Source: Cognatundibacterium rivi (lineage in GTDB: Bacteria; Pseudomonadota; Gammaproteobacteria; Burkholderiales; Burkholderiaceae_D). From it: a DNA stretch of 64,000 nucleotides. Under the pieces are notes generated by a model. The model did not search any database. It was not told where the DNA came from and saw only the letters and a list, made by a program, of their open reading frames with translations. The DNA is taken from assembly GCF_018139565.1 (NCBI RefSeq), contig NZ_JAGSPK010000005.1, forward strand, positions 186,001 through 250,000. The letters run 5' to 3'. Position numbers and translations under genes: made by a program. Below are positions 1 to 8,468 of this stretch, one piece after another (position 1 is the first letter of the stretch; each line of letters begins with the position of its first letter).

Positions 1-210
1 CGTATTGATGGCAAACAGAATTTGCCGGCCACGGCTGTGGGCATAAGCGACACCCTGTCGGATATCGTTATCGCCAAAATTGAGTCCGCCGAAATTGCGG
101 GCGTTTGTGGCATTGCGTAAGCCGAGATAAACTGCATTTGCCCCTTTGTCTATCGCTGCTTTCAAAGCAACCAGACTACCGGCAGGAGCCACCAGATCAA
201 TAGGATTCAT
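1..210 (-). CDS. ubiU: UbiU-type U32 family protein, N-terminal part
   Basis: The first 70 codons of a U32 (collagenase-like) protein; the gene continues beyond the left edge. The opening residues MNPIDLVAPAGSLVALKAAI, then GANAVYLG and NARNFGGLNF, follow the start of UbiU/YhbU proteins. With UbiV, UbiU carries out oxygen-independent hydroxylation in ubiquinone synthesis as an Fe-S protein. Its place beside a Dnr regulator and nitrate respiration genes fits a role in making quinone under anoxia. No clear Shine-Dalgarno precedes the ATG, so the start rests on family N-terminus length. The cluster-binding cysteines lie outside the window, so UbiV or another U32 member cannot be fully excluded. 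Confidence 0.8.
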   Translation of the reverse strand, partial: MNPIDLVAPAGSLVALKAAIDKGANAVYLGLRNATNARNFGGLNFGDNDIRQGVAYAHSRGRQILFAINT

Positions 211-324
211 GACGCAAGATGGTAATGAAAATTATTTTCAAGGTCATTGTCCTGGGTCAATAAAATTTCAATAGACATCCATCGACATCAAACGCACGCC
301 ACCAAACACCTTACAGCCTGATGT

Positions 325-1029
325 TCAATGCAGGGTAACAACGCTGTGCTGATAGGTTTTCAGTGCGTCTGGCGAACCAATATGGATGGTCGAGCCACAC
401 ACACGTATCAATTGCTCGTCCATTAACTGATGCAATACCCGCGATAACGTTTCCGGCGATAGATTCAGCAAAGACGCCAACAAATGCTTCTTTAATTCCA
501 GCCGTACTTCATTGGTACTTTGCATCGCAGACGTTTGCAACAGATAGTCAATCACACGTTGGGTCGCATTCTGTAATGAATAGCGTTCCACATTGCGGAT
601 AAAACCCAGCAGACGGTAAGACAGGCCGGCCATCATCTGACGTGAAATCACGGGTGAGCGATCTAACAAACGCATCAATGCCGGACGTGGAATTTTCAGC
701 AGCAAGGTATTTTCCAGTGCTTCCGCATAAAACGGATACGGCTCATCCAGAAACATCATCGCCTCACCCAGACTCTGACCCGGGCGGATCAATTCCAACA
801 CTTTATCGTTGCCTTGCGACGATGGGATACTGAGCTTCACCAACCCATACACGACGATGAAACAAGCATCCGCCTGATCCCCCTTGCGGAACAGCATCGT
901 GTTTTTTTCTAATTCAGTCTTTACCACTTCTCTTTGCAATGTATGCAAATCCACTGCGGAAATATTCCGAAACAAGGCATGATTTTCCAGCAAACCAAGC
1001 AAATTAATTTTCGTCATGTTATCTCTCAT
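325..1029 (-). CDS. dnr: Crp/Fnr family regulator, Dnr-like
   Basis: A 234-residue Crp/Fnr regulator. Residues about 20-125 form the cyclic-nucleotide-type beta barrel (GDQADACFIV, GQSLGEAMMF), then a dimerisation helix, then a C-terminal winged helix whose recognition helix reads SPETLSRVLHQL. The E..SR residues are those that read the TTGAT half-site in FNR proteins. The cysteines that hold the FNR iron-sulfur cluster are absent, which points to the Dnr/NnrR type that responds to nitric oxide through haem. GGAGA lies seven bases before the ATG; a second ATG four codons on is also possible. An FNR/Dnr box sits just upstream. Gene name is by family and context; a NarR-like role is possible. 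Confidence 0.75.
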   Translation of the reverse strand: MRDNMTKINLLGLLENHALFRNISAVDLHTLQREVVKTELEKNTMLFRKGDQADACFIVVYGLVKLSIPSSQGNDKVLELIRPGQSLGEAMMFLDEPYPFYAEALENTLLLKIPRPALMRLLDRSPVISRQMMAGLSYRLLGFIRNVERYSLQNATQRVIDYLLQTSAMQSTNEVRLELKKHLLASLLNLSPETLSRVLHQLMDEQLIRVCGSTIHIGSPDALKTYQHSVVTLH

Positions 1030-1047
1030 GTTATTTCTCCAGCTTCT

Positions 1048-1061
1048 TTGACAGAAATCAA
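1048..1061 (-). promoter_or_regulatory. FNR/Dnr box before the dnr-like gene
   Basis: On the minus strand the sequence is TTGATTTCTGTCAA, one change from the TTGAT-N4-ATCAA consensus. Its centre is only 25 bases before the start codon, with a possible -10 (TACACT) directly upstream of it. That is too close for class II activation and suggests autorepression. Confidence 0.6.
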
Positions 1062-1220
1062 GTGTAGAAGCAGAGAAAAATACTGACTATCCGCCGAGAG
1101 AACTAGAAACGAAAAGCAAATGGAGAGAACACATGGACGAATGACGGAGAAACTCCGTCGGGATTACCGAATACGCCAATGCCGTTGATGCAACATAGAG
1201 GGAAAATGACAGAAAACACA

Positions 1221-1248
1221 GGTGGCAATCGGCGTCATTATTGCCACC
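1221..1248 (-). terminator. Hairpin after narL
   Basis: GGTGGCAAT and ATTGCCACC form a 9-bp stem around a 10-base loop, 65 bases after the narL stop. The following minus-strand sequence is T-rich but interrupted, so it may be a weak terminator. A second perfect stem (GACGGAG/CTCCGTC) lies at 1143-1159. Confidence 0.4.
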
Positions 1249-1312
1249 GGGAACACGACTAAGACTGAGTAGCCATGTGGCAGCGCAACAACGCGGGGGA
1301 GTTCAGGCAGTC

Positions 1313-1960
1313 TTAGGACTTATCCAGACCGTGCTCAACGGCATACACGGCGATCTGCACGCGACTGCTGAGACTGAGTTTTTTCAGAATATTCTGCACA
1401 TGGATTTTGACGGTGCTTTCCGCCACGTTCAGATTGCGGGCGATTTCCTTGTTACTCTCGCCGCGTGCGAGGCAGATCATGGTTTCACGTTCGCGCGGCG
1501 TGAGCTTCTCTCGTTCCGGTGTGGTGCTGAGATTATTTCCGGTGCGGAATTGCATCACCAGTTTAGCCGTCATAGATTCGGCGATCACAGGTTCACCGGC
1601 AGCCGCACGGCGGATTGCCTGCATCAGGTAATCTGCTTCAATATTTTTCAGCAAATAGCCACGCGCGCCATTTTTCAAGGCCTTCGTCAGATCTTCCGCT
1701 TCCTCAGACACCGTCAGCATCAGCACGGCCGTATCCGGCAAATCCTCAACGATCAATTGCATCGCTTCCAGCCCGGAAAGACCGGCCATATTCAGATCCA
1801 TCAACACCACGTCTGGTCGCAATTGCTTTGCGCGCTTCACGCCTTCCAGTCCATCGGATGCTTCGCCGACGATCTCAAATTCGGGATTGCGCTGTAACAG
1901 CAAACGAATACCGCTACGAAAAAGCGTGTGATCATCCACCAGCAAAATCTTAATAGGCAT
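1313..1960 (-). CDS. narL: Nitrate/nitrite response regulator NarL
   Basis: A 215-residue response regulator of the NarL/FixJ type. The receiver domain holds the acidic pair in ILLVDDH, the phosphoacceptor Asp in VVLMDLN (about residue 55 from this start) and a conserved Lys near the domain end. The C-terminal LuxR-type helix-turn-helix reads LTPRERETMICLARGESNKEIA. It should act as the cytoplasmic partner of the NarX kinase encoded just upstream, activating nar promoters with nitrate. I chose the ATG at 1960 (MPIKILLVDD); the longer frame begins with a TTG ten codons earlier and lacks a good ribosome site. Confidence 0.9.
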   Translation of the reverse strand: MPIKILLVDDHTLFRSGIRLLLQRNPEFEIVGEASDGLEGVKRAKQLRPDVVLMDLNMAGLSGLEAMQLIVEDLPDTAVLMLTVSEEAEDLTKALKNGARGYLLKNIEADYLMQAIRRAAAGEPVIAESMTAKLVMQFRTGNNLSTTPEREKLTPRERETMICLARGESNKEIARNLNVAESTVKIHVQNILKKLSLSSRVQIAVYAVEHGLDKS

Positions 1961-1998
1961 ATTTTTCAGACTCTCATTTAAAGTGATCAATGCGGGGC

Positions 1999-3936
1999 TC
2001 AGGCAACGAGCCGCTCCTGACGCGCTAATTGCAAGGTAATCGTCGTTCCTGCACCAGGCTGGCTTTGAATACCAAAGCTGGCTGATAAGCGCTCCGCACG
2101 CTCCCGCATGATACGCAAGCCAACATGGGCATCGCCTTTTTCATGTACGCGATCAAGATTAAACCCGGCGCCATCGTCGGTGACTGTCAGGGAAAAGTCG
2201 CGCTCATTCGCCACCACCACTTTCACATTGCTGGCGTGCGCATGCTTACGCACGTTCGACAGTGCCTCCTGCAAAATAAACAATACTTGTAATTGCTGCT
2301 CGGGTGCCAGCGGCGCCCCGCTGCCAGCTAATTGTATCTCGCCATGTACGCCAGTCTGGCGCTGAAATTTATTGACGACATTACGCATTTCCGACTCAAG
2401 ATTACTGTCTTGCAAGCGGGTACGGAAATTCAGCAGCAACTCACGCACATCTTCGTAACTTTCCTCAACACCGGCGCGCAGCAGCGGCGCGATATCTTTG
2501 ATTTCTTCCACGTCATTGCGCCGCAACGAGTCTTCCAGCATCTGCACCTGGAGATTTAAAAAATTCAGACCCTGCGCAATACTGTCATGCAAACCTTGCG
2601 CCAGCAGATTACGTTCCTGTGATACCGCGAATTCTTTTTCTTTGGCAATCAGGCGCTGGTTTTCTATCGCTGAACCAAGGTTCTTACCCAATGTTTCCAG
2701 CAAACGGCGTTCCTCACCTGAAATCACCCGCTCGTTCGCAAAGTGCAAAGAGAAACTGCCGATCACTTGTTCCCGCGCCAGAATCTGAAAGACTGCCAGA
2801 GAGAAAAAGCCCTCTTCCTGACAGCGATAGCGCCGCTGCTGATTCAGTTGGCGGAAATCCCTGACCAGCACGATGCCGCTGTGCGTAGCCGCACCACATA
2901 AACAGTCATGGGTTTTAATGCAGTGTTCTTCTTCTATCATCTGTTCCGAAATACCTTCGTGCACAGTGATATGCAGATGATCGCTCTTATTATCAAGAAT
3001 ACGCACAGTACCGCCATCGGCGTGAATTCTCAGCATGATCCTTTGCAGGAATCCACGACATAACTCTTCAATCGCATTTGGGCGCGCCAGAAATCCGGCT
3101 GTTTCGTACAGCGTGCTGATCTCGTGATTTTGCGCCTGCAATTTCGCCGTCTTTTCAGAAACCCGGTCTTCCAGCGTACGATGCACAGTTTGTACGCGAT
3201 CAGCCATCTGGTTAAACGCCTGTGCCAGAACACCAAATTCATCTTCAGTTTCTATCGGCAGGCGCACACTCAGATCATCTTTGGACATGCGCGCAATGCC
3301 AGCCTGCATGCGGGTGACCGGCCCGACTATCCACAAATACAAGAGGTAAAGCAAGGCCACGCTGGCCGCCAGCGACATGAAAATCAGCGCCGTCTGACAT
3401 AAGCGCAACCAGGTTGTTTTTTCCGCCAGCTCAACTTCTACCAACGACACCAGTTGGTTGATGCTTTCCACAAAATCCGGCAGTTTCTGTACATACTGTG
3501 CCAGCACGGCCTGTTGTCGTACCGGGTCGGTTTCCTGCATGACGTTCTGTGCGCCGACACGGATGTGCTGCTGCCAATCTTTCTGCACCTCGCGCATCTG
3601 CTTACGAATATTAGCCGTGACCGGCAGGAATAAGGGGCGTTTTGCGTCGCCCGCCTGCAAATCGGCCAGCGTGCGGTCATATTCAGCCAGCGACTGCGCG
3701 ACTTTACTTTCAGCTGGCTTCCCTATGCTCTGTTCCAGCTCAATCGCCAGACGATAAGAACGCATGCGCAGGCTGCCAGCCTCATTGATTGCGGCTCCGC
3801 CGCCTTCCAGTTGCCACGACAACAGCAAGGTATAGGCAATCGCGGCCAGCGTTAGCGCCAGCCCGATCAGCGTCGTCAGTAATATCCGGAATGTCAGGCG
3901 TTTGCCTATCGGCAGACTTTGCGATGCATTCATCAT
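1999..3936 (-). CDS. narX: Nitrate/nitrite sensor histidine kinase NarX
   Basis: A 645-residue membrane sensor kinase. A first membrane helix (about 15-40) is followed by the periplasmic nitrate-binding P-box (INEAGSLRMRSYRLA, about 50-64), a second helix (181-205), a HAMP domain, a coiled linker, a GAF-like cysteine-containing region (around 290-420), a HisKA_3 domain with the phosphoacceptor in AQGLHDSIAQGL (His about 450) and an HATPase_c domain with VTDDGAGFN. This order is that of NarX/NarQ. It phosphorylates NarL, whose gene follows by 8 to 38 bases depending on the chosen start. Two adjacent ATGs start the frame. Confidence 0.9.
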   Translation of the reverse strand: MMNASQSLPIGKRLTFRILLTTLIGLALTLAAIAYTLLLSWQLEGGGAAINEAGSLRMRSYRLAIELEQSIGKPAESKVAQSLAEYDRTLADLQAGDAKRPLFLPVTANIRKQMREVQKDWQQHIRVGAQNVMQETDPVRQQAVLAQYVQKLPDFVESINQLVSLVEVELAEKTTWLRLCQTALIFMSLAASVALLYLLYLWIVGPVTRMQAGIARMSKDDLSVRLPIETEDEFGVLAQAFNQMADRVQTVHRTLEDRVSEKTAKLQAQNHEISTLYETAGFLARPNAIEELCRGFLQRIMLRIHADGGTVRILDNKSDHLHITVHEGISEQMIEEEHCIKTHDCLCGAATHSGIVLVRDFRQLNQQRRYRCQEEGFFSLAVFQILAREQVIGSFSLHFANERVISGEERRLLETLGKNLGSAIENQRLIAKEKEFAVSQERNLLAQGLHDSIAQGLNFLNLQVQMLEDSLRRNDVEEIKDIAPLLRAGVEESYEDVRELLLNFRTRLQDSNLESEMRNVVNKFQRQTGVHGEIQLAGSGAPLAPEQQLQVLFILQEALSNVRKHAHASNVKVVVANERDFSLTVTDDGAGFNLDRVHEKGDAHVGLRIMRERAERLSASFGIQSQPGAGTTITLQLARQERLVA

Positions 3937-3996
3937 TGGTACCTGTGGGTAGAAATATCGTACAAAGCAAGGCCTTTCACACTAAACAAGCCGGTA

Positions 3997-4683
3997 TTAT
4001 CCGCTGATATCCTGCTGTGTGTCGGGATGAGGGATACCCAACGGGCACACCATCGGTAAAAAAGTATCCGAGCGTGGCGAATAGGCGAGCAAAGCACCGT
4101 TACTCATATCGAAATACCAGCCATGCAAGGCAATTTCACCACTCGCTTCTCGCTCGGCTATCCACGGAAAACTACGTAAATTATTCAACGACATGATGAT
4201 CGCACCCAATTCACAGGCACGGTTTTGTTCAGACTCAGATGACAAATTTAATTGTTGTAACACCTGTTGCTTCACCGGTTCAACAATTCTCATCCACTGC
4301 CCGATGAAATCAATTTTACGGCTAGGCTGATAACCTTGCATCAGCGCACGGATACCGCCACATTTTTCATGCCCCATAACGATGATACGTTTGACATTCA
4401 GTGATTCGACCGCAAATTGTATGGCAGCGCTGACACCATGCTGATGCTCGGATTCGTTGCAAGGCGGCACCAGATTTGCCACATTTCTCACGACAAAAAT
4501 ATCACCGGGATCGCAATCCAGCAATAAAGCGGGATCGACTCTGGAATCACAGCAACCGATCAGTAATGTTGTCGGGTTCTGACCATGATTCAGTTTTGCA
4601 TATAAAGGATCGTCGCCGTTAAAGTATTTACTCTGGAATCGCTGAAAGCCTTCAATGAACTGGTGAATATTACGTACTTCCAT
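3997..4683 (-). CDS. Beta-class carbonic anhydrase
   Basis: A 228-residue cytoplasmic enzyme that interconverts carbon dioxide and bicarbonate. Zinc ligands of the beta class are visible: Cys and the Asp/Arg pair in GCCDSRVDP, and His plus Cys in GHEKCGG. Length is normal. A ribosome site (GGAG) precedes the ATG. It lies 17 bases after moaA and upstream of narX in the same direction, so it is probably cotranscribed with the nitrate genes; the reason for this is not evident from sequence, though pH or bicarbonate supply during nitrate respiration is possible. Confidence 0.88.
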   Translation of the reverse strand: MEVRNIHQFIEGFQRFQSKYFNGDDPLYAKLNHGQNPTTLLIGCCDSRVDPALLLDCDPGDIFVVRNVANLVPPCNESEHQHGVSAAIQFAVESLNVKRIIVMGHEKCGGIRALMQGYQPSRKIDFIGQWMRIVEPVKQQVLQQLNLSSESEQNRACELGAIIMSLNNLRSFPWIAEREASGEIALHGWYFDMSNGALLAYSPRSDTFLPMVCPLGIPHPDTQQDISG

Positions 4684-4700
4684 TCCTTACTCCATCTATC

Positions 4701-5750
4701 TTAGCCGCCGGTTTGCGACATGAAACGAATGATTTTATGTGGTTGTTCGATAAATTCATGTCGTTCAGGCTTCAATTCTATCGCAGTACGAATCGCTGCA
4801 TCCAGGTCGCTGTCGCTGATCCCCGCGCGCAGCAAGGGGCGCAACTCAAATCGTTCTTCCTGCCCAAGGCACATGTAAAGCGTGCCATCAACTGATAAAC
4901 GCACCCGGTTGCAGGTAGCGCAAAAATGCTGACTGATAGGAGAAATGAAACCGATGGTTCCCTTGCTATCGGCGCTGGTCCAGTAACGTGCAGGACCGCC
5001 GCCCAGCTCGGTTGCCGCCGGCAGTAAATTAAAGTGTTGAACCAACTGATCCCGTATCGGGCCAATGTCGAGATACTGACTATTGCGCCCGGTTGCGCCC
5101 ATGGGCATCGCTTCGATCAGCCTAAGAATAAAGCCTTCGTCAAAGCAAAACTGTGCCATACGCAGTATTTCATGGTCATTCACGCCCTGCATGACGACCA
5201 TATTAAGTTTAATCGGATCAAACCCAGCCTGTTTTCCAGCCTGCAAACCCGCCATGATGCTGGCAAAGCTGTCGCGACCGGTAATTTTTTCCATACAGGC
5301 TTTGTCGAGACTGTCGAGACTGACATTGATACGATGCACACCGGCTTCACGCAAGGTCTGTGCATGTTTATGCAGTTGCGTCGCATTCGTCGAAAGAGAA
5401 ATGTCGTCAAGACCGGGAATTTCGGATAACTGCGACACCAGTCGTGGCAAGCCACGGCGTAACAAAGGTTCGCCACCAGTCAACCGGACCCGGCCAACAC
5501 CCATACGGGCGAAGGCCGCAACCACACGACTTATCTCGTCAAAACGCAGCCAGTTTTCCGGTTCTTCAAATCCGGAAAAACCCTTGGGCATGCAATAACT
5601 GCAGCGTAAATCACAACGATCAGTGACCGACAGACGTAAATAATTGACACGACGCCCGAAACGATCGGTCAGCGTATTGGCGGCATTAGCAGGATTGGCG
5701 GGGGCAGGAGTTTCCATGTCTGCATTGTGGCTGCAGGTGCCCGCAGGCAC
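4701..5750 (-). CDS. moaA: GTP 3',8-cyclase MoaA
   Basis: A radical-SAM enzyme that starts molybdenum cofactor synthesis from GTP. The N-terminal cluster motif is RCDLRCSYC, followed by GGEPLLRRG; the C-terminal second cluster shows CATCNRVRLS with a later Cys in LYMCLG. Cofactor supply for NarG explains its place in the nar cluster. The frame opens with GTG at 5750 (349 residues); an ATG at 5717 gives 338 residues. Neither has a convincing ribosome site, so the start is uncertain by eleven codons. The usual C-terminal GG is present (QTGG). Confidence 0.92.
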   Translation of the reverse strand: MPAGTCSHNADMETPAPANPANAANTLTDRFGRRVNYLRLSVTDRCDLRCSYCMPKGFSGFEEPENWLRFDEISRVVAAFARMGVGRVRLTGGEPLLRRGLPRLVSQLSEIPGLDDISLSTNATQLHKHAQTLREAGVHRINVSLDSLDKACMEKITGRDSFASIMAGLQAGKQAGFDPIKLNMVVMQGVNDHEILRMAQFCFDEGFILRLIEAMPMGATGRNSQYLDIGPIRDQLVQHFNLLPAATELGGGPARYWTSADSKGTIGFISPISQHFCATCNRVRLSVDGTLYMCLGQEERFELRPLLRAGISDSDLDAAIRTAIELKPERHEFIEQPHKIIRFMSQTGG

Positions 5751-5774
5751 AATTCGCCGCCAGACCAGAATGCG

Positions 5775-7112
5775 CTAGTTCTTTTGGGGGATATGCGGAA
5801 TATTATTGGCTTCCGGGCGCATAAGCACAGTATGCAATTCGCGACGATAACGAAACAAGGTCATCAGCATCAGCGCGCCAAATAAACCTTGCGAAGCGGC
5901 AAACACCAGGCCAGCAAAAGTTGTCAACGCCGTCGGTGCCAACGGCAACAGCAATAACAACAGCAGCGCGAGTAAGACCAGACGTGCCTGCCATAACAAG
6001 CGCTGAGGCGGCAAGATCACCTGCATGGCGGGCACACGCCGCCCGGCAGGCGTTTGTCGTCGCAGGTGCAGAAAAACAAGAAACGGAATAATTTTCCCCA
6101 TCATCGCATTCACCGGCAACACGGCGCCACCAACCAGCACCAGCACACCTATCCACCAGGGAAATACCTGCACAAGCCACGCTGGCAAGGCTGCAAGAAT
6201 GCTGTTGGCAGAGTCGCCAGCGTTGTACACCCCAGTCAGTAAAGCTGCTGTCGCCCAACTGATGGCCGACACCAGCCATAACTGCCAGGCCGGATCAAAT
6301 CTGCGCCGCGCCCGCCAGATGGCACGCAATGCAATACTGGCAAACATCAGCATGAAAACGCAGCCAGTAAGCAAGGCCCACTGCCAGAAAAATACCGGCG
6401 TCGCCAACACTAAGGGTATCCACAAAGCTGTGGGAACAACCCGCTGCCAGCGCGCAGAAGGACGCGCACTTTGCCAGAACATGGGAACTGTCGTCGAACC
6501 AACGCCCAGCACTAGTGTCGCGATCAGACCAACCAGCCCCCAAGCAACATGCAAATTCAGCCAATGGAGAACATCAACACTCCACCAGCCCGCGAAATTA
6601 CCTGCCAGCGCAATGCCGATAGCAACCACCATAGCGATGGCGACTCCGGCCCAGCGCAAAGTACGGGTAGTTGCATCCACCACCTGAATACGCCACGCGG
6701 TATGCAGCAAAGCGCACACCACCGAGCCATATAATAAAAAAGCAAGGCCCGCGGCCAACTTGAATCCGCAGATATAGCCGTATAAAAATCCGCTGGCCAG
6801 ACCGGCAGCGATCAGTGCCGAACCTATCGCAACGAATGGAGAAATAAAACGCGCGGCAGCCACGGTTTGCCCGGCCACCACCGGCATCAGTTGAAATAAA
6901 GCGCCGATCATGACTGGCATTAACATGCCCAGCACCAGACTATGAGTGACGGCGAGCGTTAGTGGCGCAAACCGGTCCGGCAAACCTGAAGCGGGGCCAA
7001 ATGCCAGCAATAAGCCAGCAAGCAAGCCCAACCAGGGTGCCGGTAACAGACAACCGAAGATCGTCGCTGGCGATGGCGCCAGCTCATAATTGAGGATATT
7101 GACACCGGACAA
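5775..7112 (-). CDS. Polytopic membrane protein of nar cluster, function unknown
   Basis: About 445 residues with roughly twelve hydrophobic helices and little else. Conserved-looking histidines occur in VTHSLVLGM and VLHWLNLHVAWG, a pattern that recalls haem-copper oxidase subunit I or NnrS-like proteins, but I cannot assign it. The frame starts with TTG, preceded six bases earlier by AGGA; no in-frame ATG lies nearby. It sits between a hemerythrin-like gene and moaA in the same direction. A role in nitric oxide or oxygen handling, or in metal/haem transport, is guesswork from context. Confidence 0.6.
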   Translation of the reverse strand: MSGVNILNYELAPSPATIFGCLLPAPWLGLLAGLLLAFGPASGLPDRFAPLTLAVTHSLVLGMLMPVMIGALFQLMPVVAGQTVAAARFISPFVAIGSALIAAGLASGFLYGYICGFKLAAGLAFLLYGSVVCALLHTAWRIQVVDATTRTLRWAGVAIAMVVAIGIALAGNFAGWWSVDVLHWLNLHVAWGLVGLIATLVLGVGSTTVPMFWQSARPSARWQRVVPTALWIPLVLATPVFFWQWALLTGCVFMLMFASIALRAIWRARRRFDPAWQLWLVSAISWATAALLTGVYNAGDSANSILAALPAWLVQVFPWWIGVLVLVGGAVLPVNAMMGKIIPFLVFLHLRRQTPAGRRVPAMQVILPPQRLLWQARLVLLALLLLLLLPLAPTALTTFAGLVFAASQGLFGALMLMTLFRYRRELHTVLMRPEANNIPHIPQKN

Positions 7113-7169
7113 AACTGATCCTGTCTTTACAGAGAAACAGCCGTCAGGACAGACAGATCAGCCACAGGA

Positions 7170-7622
7170 TCAGCCACAAGAACAGGCGCCGCAACAAGGG
7201 CTGCCCATACCCAGTTTATCTTCCAGATCCGGAATACTGCCACCACACATCGGGTACAAAATATTCTCTTCTTTTACATTGTGTTGCTGAATCAGTACGT
7301 TCAGCGTATCGATTGCTGCCAACGCAGCTTCAGGTTGATTTGCCTCGATCGCTGCATACGCCTCGTCGCGCAGATTACGTATCTCTGCATGCTCGCTACG
7401 CATAACGCTGGTCGGGCCATTCACCATGCCAGTTGCCTGCTCCAGCGCGGGAAAAAGTTTGTTTTCTTCCAGCGTAAAATGTCCGTTCAGCTGTTCGTTA
7501 AACAAACGGAAATTGCGTCCGGCTGAAGCCATATCACCTTTATGCAAAGCGGCTTCGCAACGGTTCAGTTGATCATCACATTCCTGATGCTGACGCACCA
7601 GTTCTTTCATTGCTTTAGACAT
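7170..7622 (-). CDS. Hemerythrin HHE-domain protein with cysteine-rich tail
   Basis: A 150-residue protein with a four-helix hemerythrin fold expected from HQECDDQLNRCE, HFTLEENKLFPALE, SEHAEIRNLRDE and QQHNVKEENILYPM, where His/Glu residues are spaced as di-iron ligands. Such proteins bind oxygen or nitric oxide or help repair damaged iron-sulfur clusters. The C-terminus is unusual: SPCCGACSCG adds four cysteines in eight residues and could bind another metal. Genes of this type are often found with denitrification genes, which fits here. Confidence 0.8.
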   Translation of the reverse strand: MSKAMKELVRQHQECDDQLNRCEAALHKGDMASAGRNFRLFNEQLNGHFTLEENKLFPALEQATGMVNGPTSVMRSEHAEIRNLRDEAYAAIEANQPEAALAAIDTLNVLIQQHNVKEENILYPMCGGSIPDLEDKLGMGSPCCGACSCG

Positions 7623-7708
7623 GTTCTCACCTTAGTTGTGACAGGAATATGCAAGCACATTCCTTCGTATTTTTTTTGCAATCGCAGCCGGCTGCATGCC
7701 GGCCTGCT

Positions 7709-8455
7709 TTATTGCACCAGAGGGCTATCAGCACCTTGCATATCGATGCCGGAAATCTGTGCGCGCCCCACCAGTAGTTGCAGATACTGGCGCAACGCAT
7801 GGTCATGACTGGCCTGATGCATCGCGTTCGCAATATCTTTTTCTACCTTATCGAACGGCAGCATCTGTCCTTCGACCTTACGCCCCACCTGTATGATGTG
7901 CAGGCCAAAGCGGGTTTCGACCAGCTTAGGAATAATGCGACCAGCTTCGGCCGCAAACAATGCCTGCTCAAACTCCGGCACGGTTGCACCACGAGCTATC
8001 TGCCCCAGGCTGCCACCGACTTCACCTGATGGACAATTAGAATTGGCCTTTGCACATTCACCAAACTGGGTCGGATTTTCCAACACATCCTCCAATACCA
8101 CCGTGGCGTGTTTGCGCAAGGCATCCAGATCCACCCCCGGCGTCACCTGAAACAGGATATGGCTGGCTTCTGCCAACTCACCCACCCGGAAGTGGTCAGG
8201 GTGAGCCTGATACTGGCGCATACACTCATCACGTCCAGGTGTGGGCACGCTGACTTCCTGTTGCAACAAGGCGTCGATCAGCGCTTCTTCATCATCATTC
8301 TGCAAACCTGACTGCTGCGCCTCTTGCAGCAGAATACGGCGCAGAACCAGTGCCGTCATCGCACTTTTTACCGGGTCGGCAGCATCCTGATGTTCAGGCA
8401 ACTCCCGCTCCATATCCACATCGGTGAACTCATAACCATTGACTACGACAGGCAT
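7709..8455 (-). CDS. Parvulin-type peptidyl-prolyl isomerase
   Basis: A 248-residue protein with a C-terminal PpiC/rotamase domain: ASHILFQV, then GGSLGQIARGATVPEFEQALFA and TRFGLHIIQVGRK, the classic parvulin signatures. The N-terminal half is helical and resembles NifM-like proteins. No signal peptide is seen, so it is probably cytoplasmic. Lying directly after narI, it may help fold or assemble nitrate reductase, as proposed for parvulins in other nar operons. I chose the ATG at 8455 with GGAG six bases before; the longer frame starts with TTG. Confidence 0.85.
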   Translation of the reverse strand: MPVVVNGYEFTDVDMERELPEHQDAADPVKSAMTALVLRRILLQEAQQSGLQNDDEEALIDALLQQEVSVPTPGRDECMRQYQAHPDHFRVGELAEASHILFQVTPGVDLDALRKHATVVLEDVLENPTQFGECAKANSNCPSGEVGGSLGQIARGATVPEFEQALFAAEAGRIIPKLVETRFGLHIIQVGRKVEGQMLPFDKVEKDIANAMHQASHDHALRQYLQLLVGRAQISGIDMQGADSPLVQ

Positions 8456-8468
8456 GTTAATCTCCAAA

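Noticed and set aside
247-260. TTGTCCTGGGTCAA as an FNR box for ubiU
   Set aside because: Three mismatches to the consensus and too close to the ubiU start (37 bases) for an activator site.
1241-1897. Long plus-strand frame opposite narL
   Set aside because: Antisense shadow of narL with His/Arg-rich composition and no ribosome site; the same holds for other plus-strand frames opposite narX, narG and the SNF2 gene.
7680-7708. GC-rich inverted repeat after the isomerase gene as a terminator
   Set aside because: GCCGGC repeats can fold but the T tract does not follow directly on the minus strand; not convincing.
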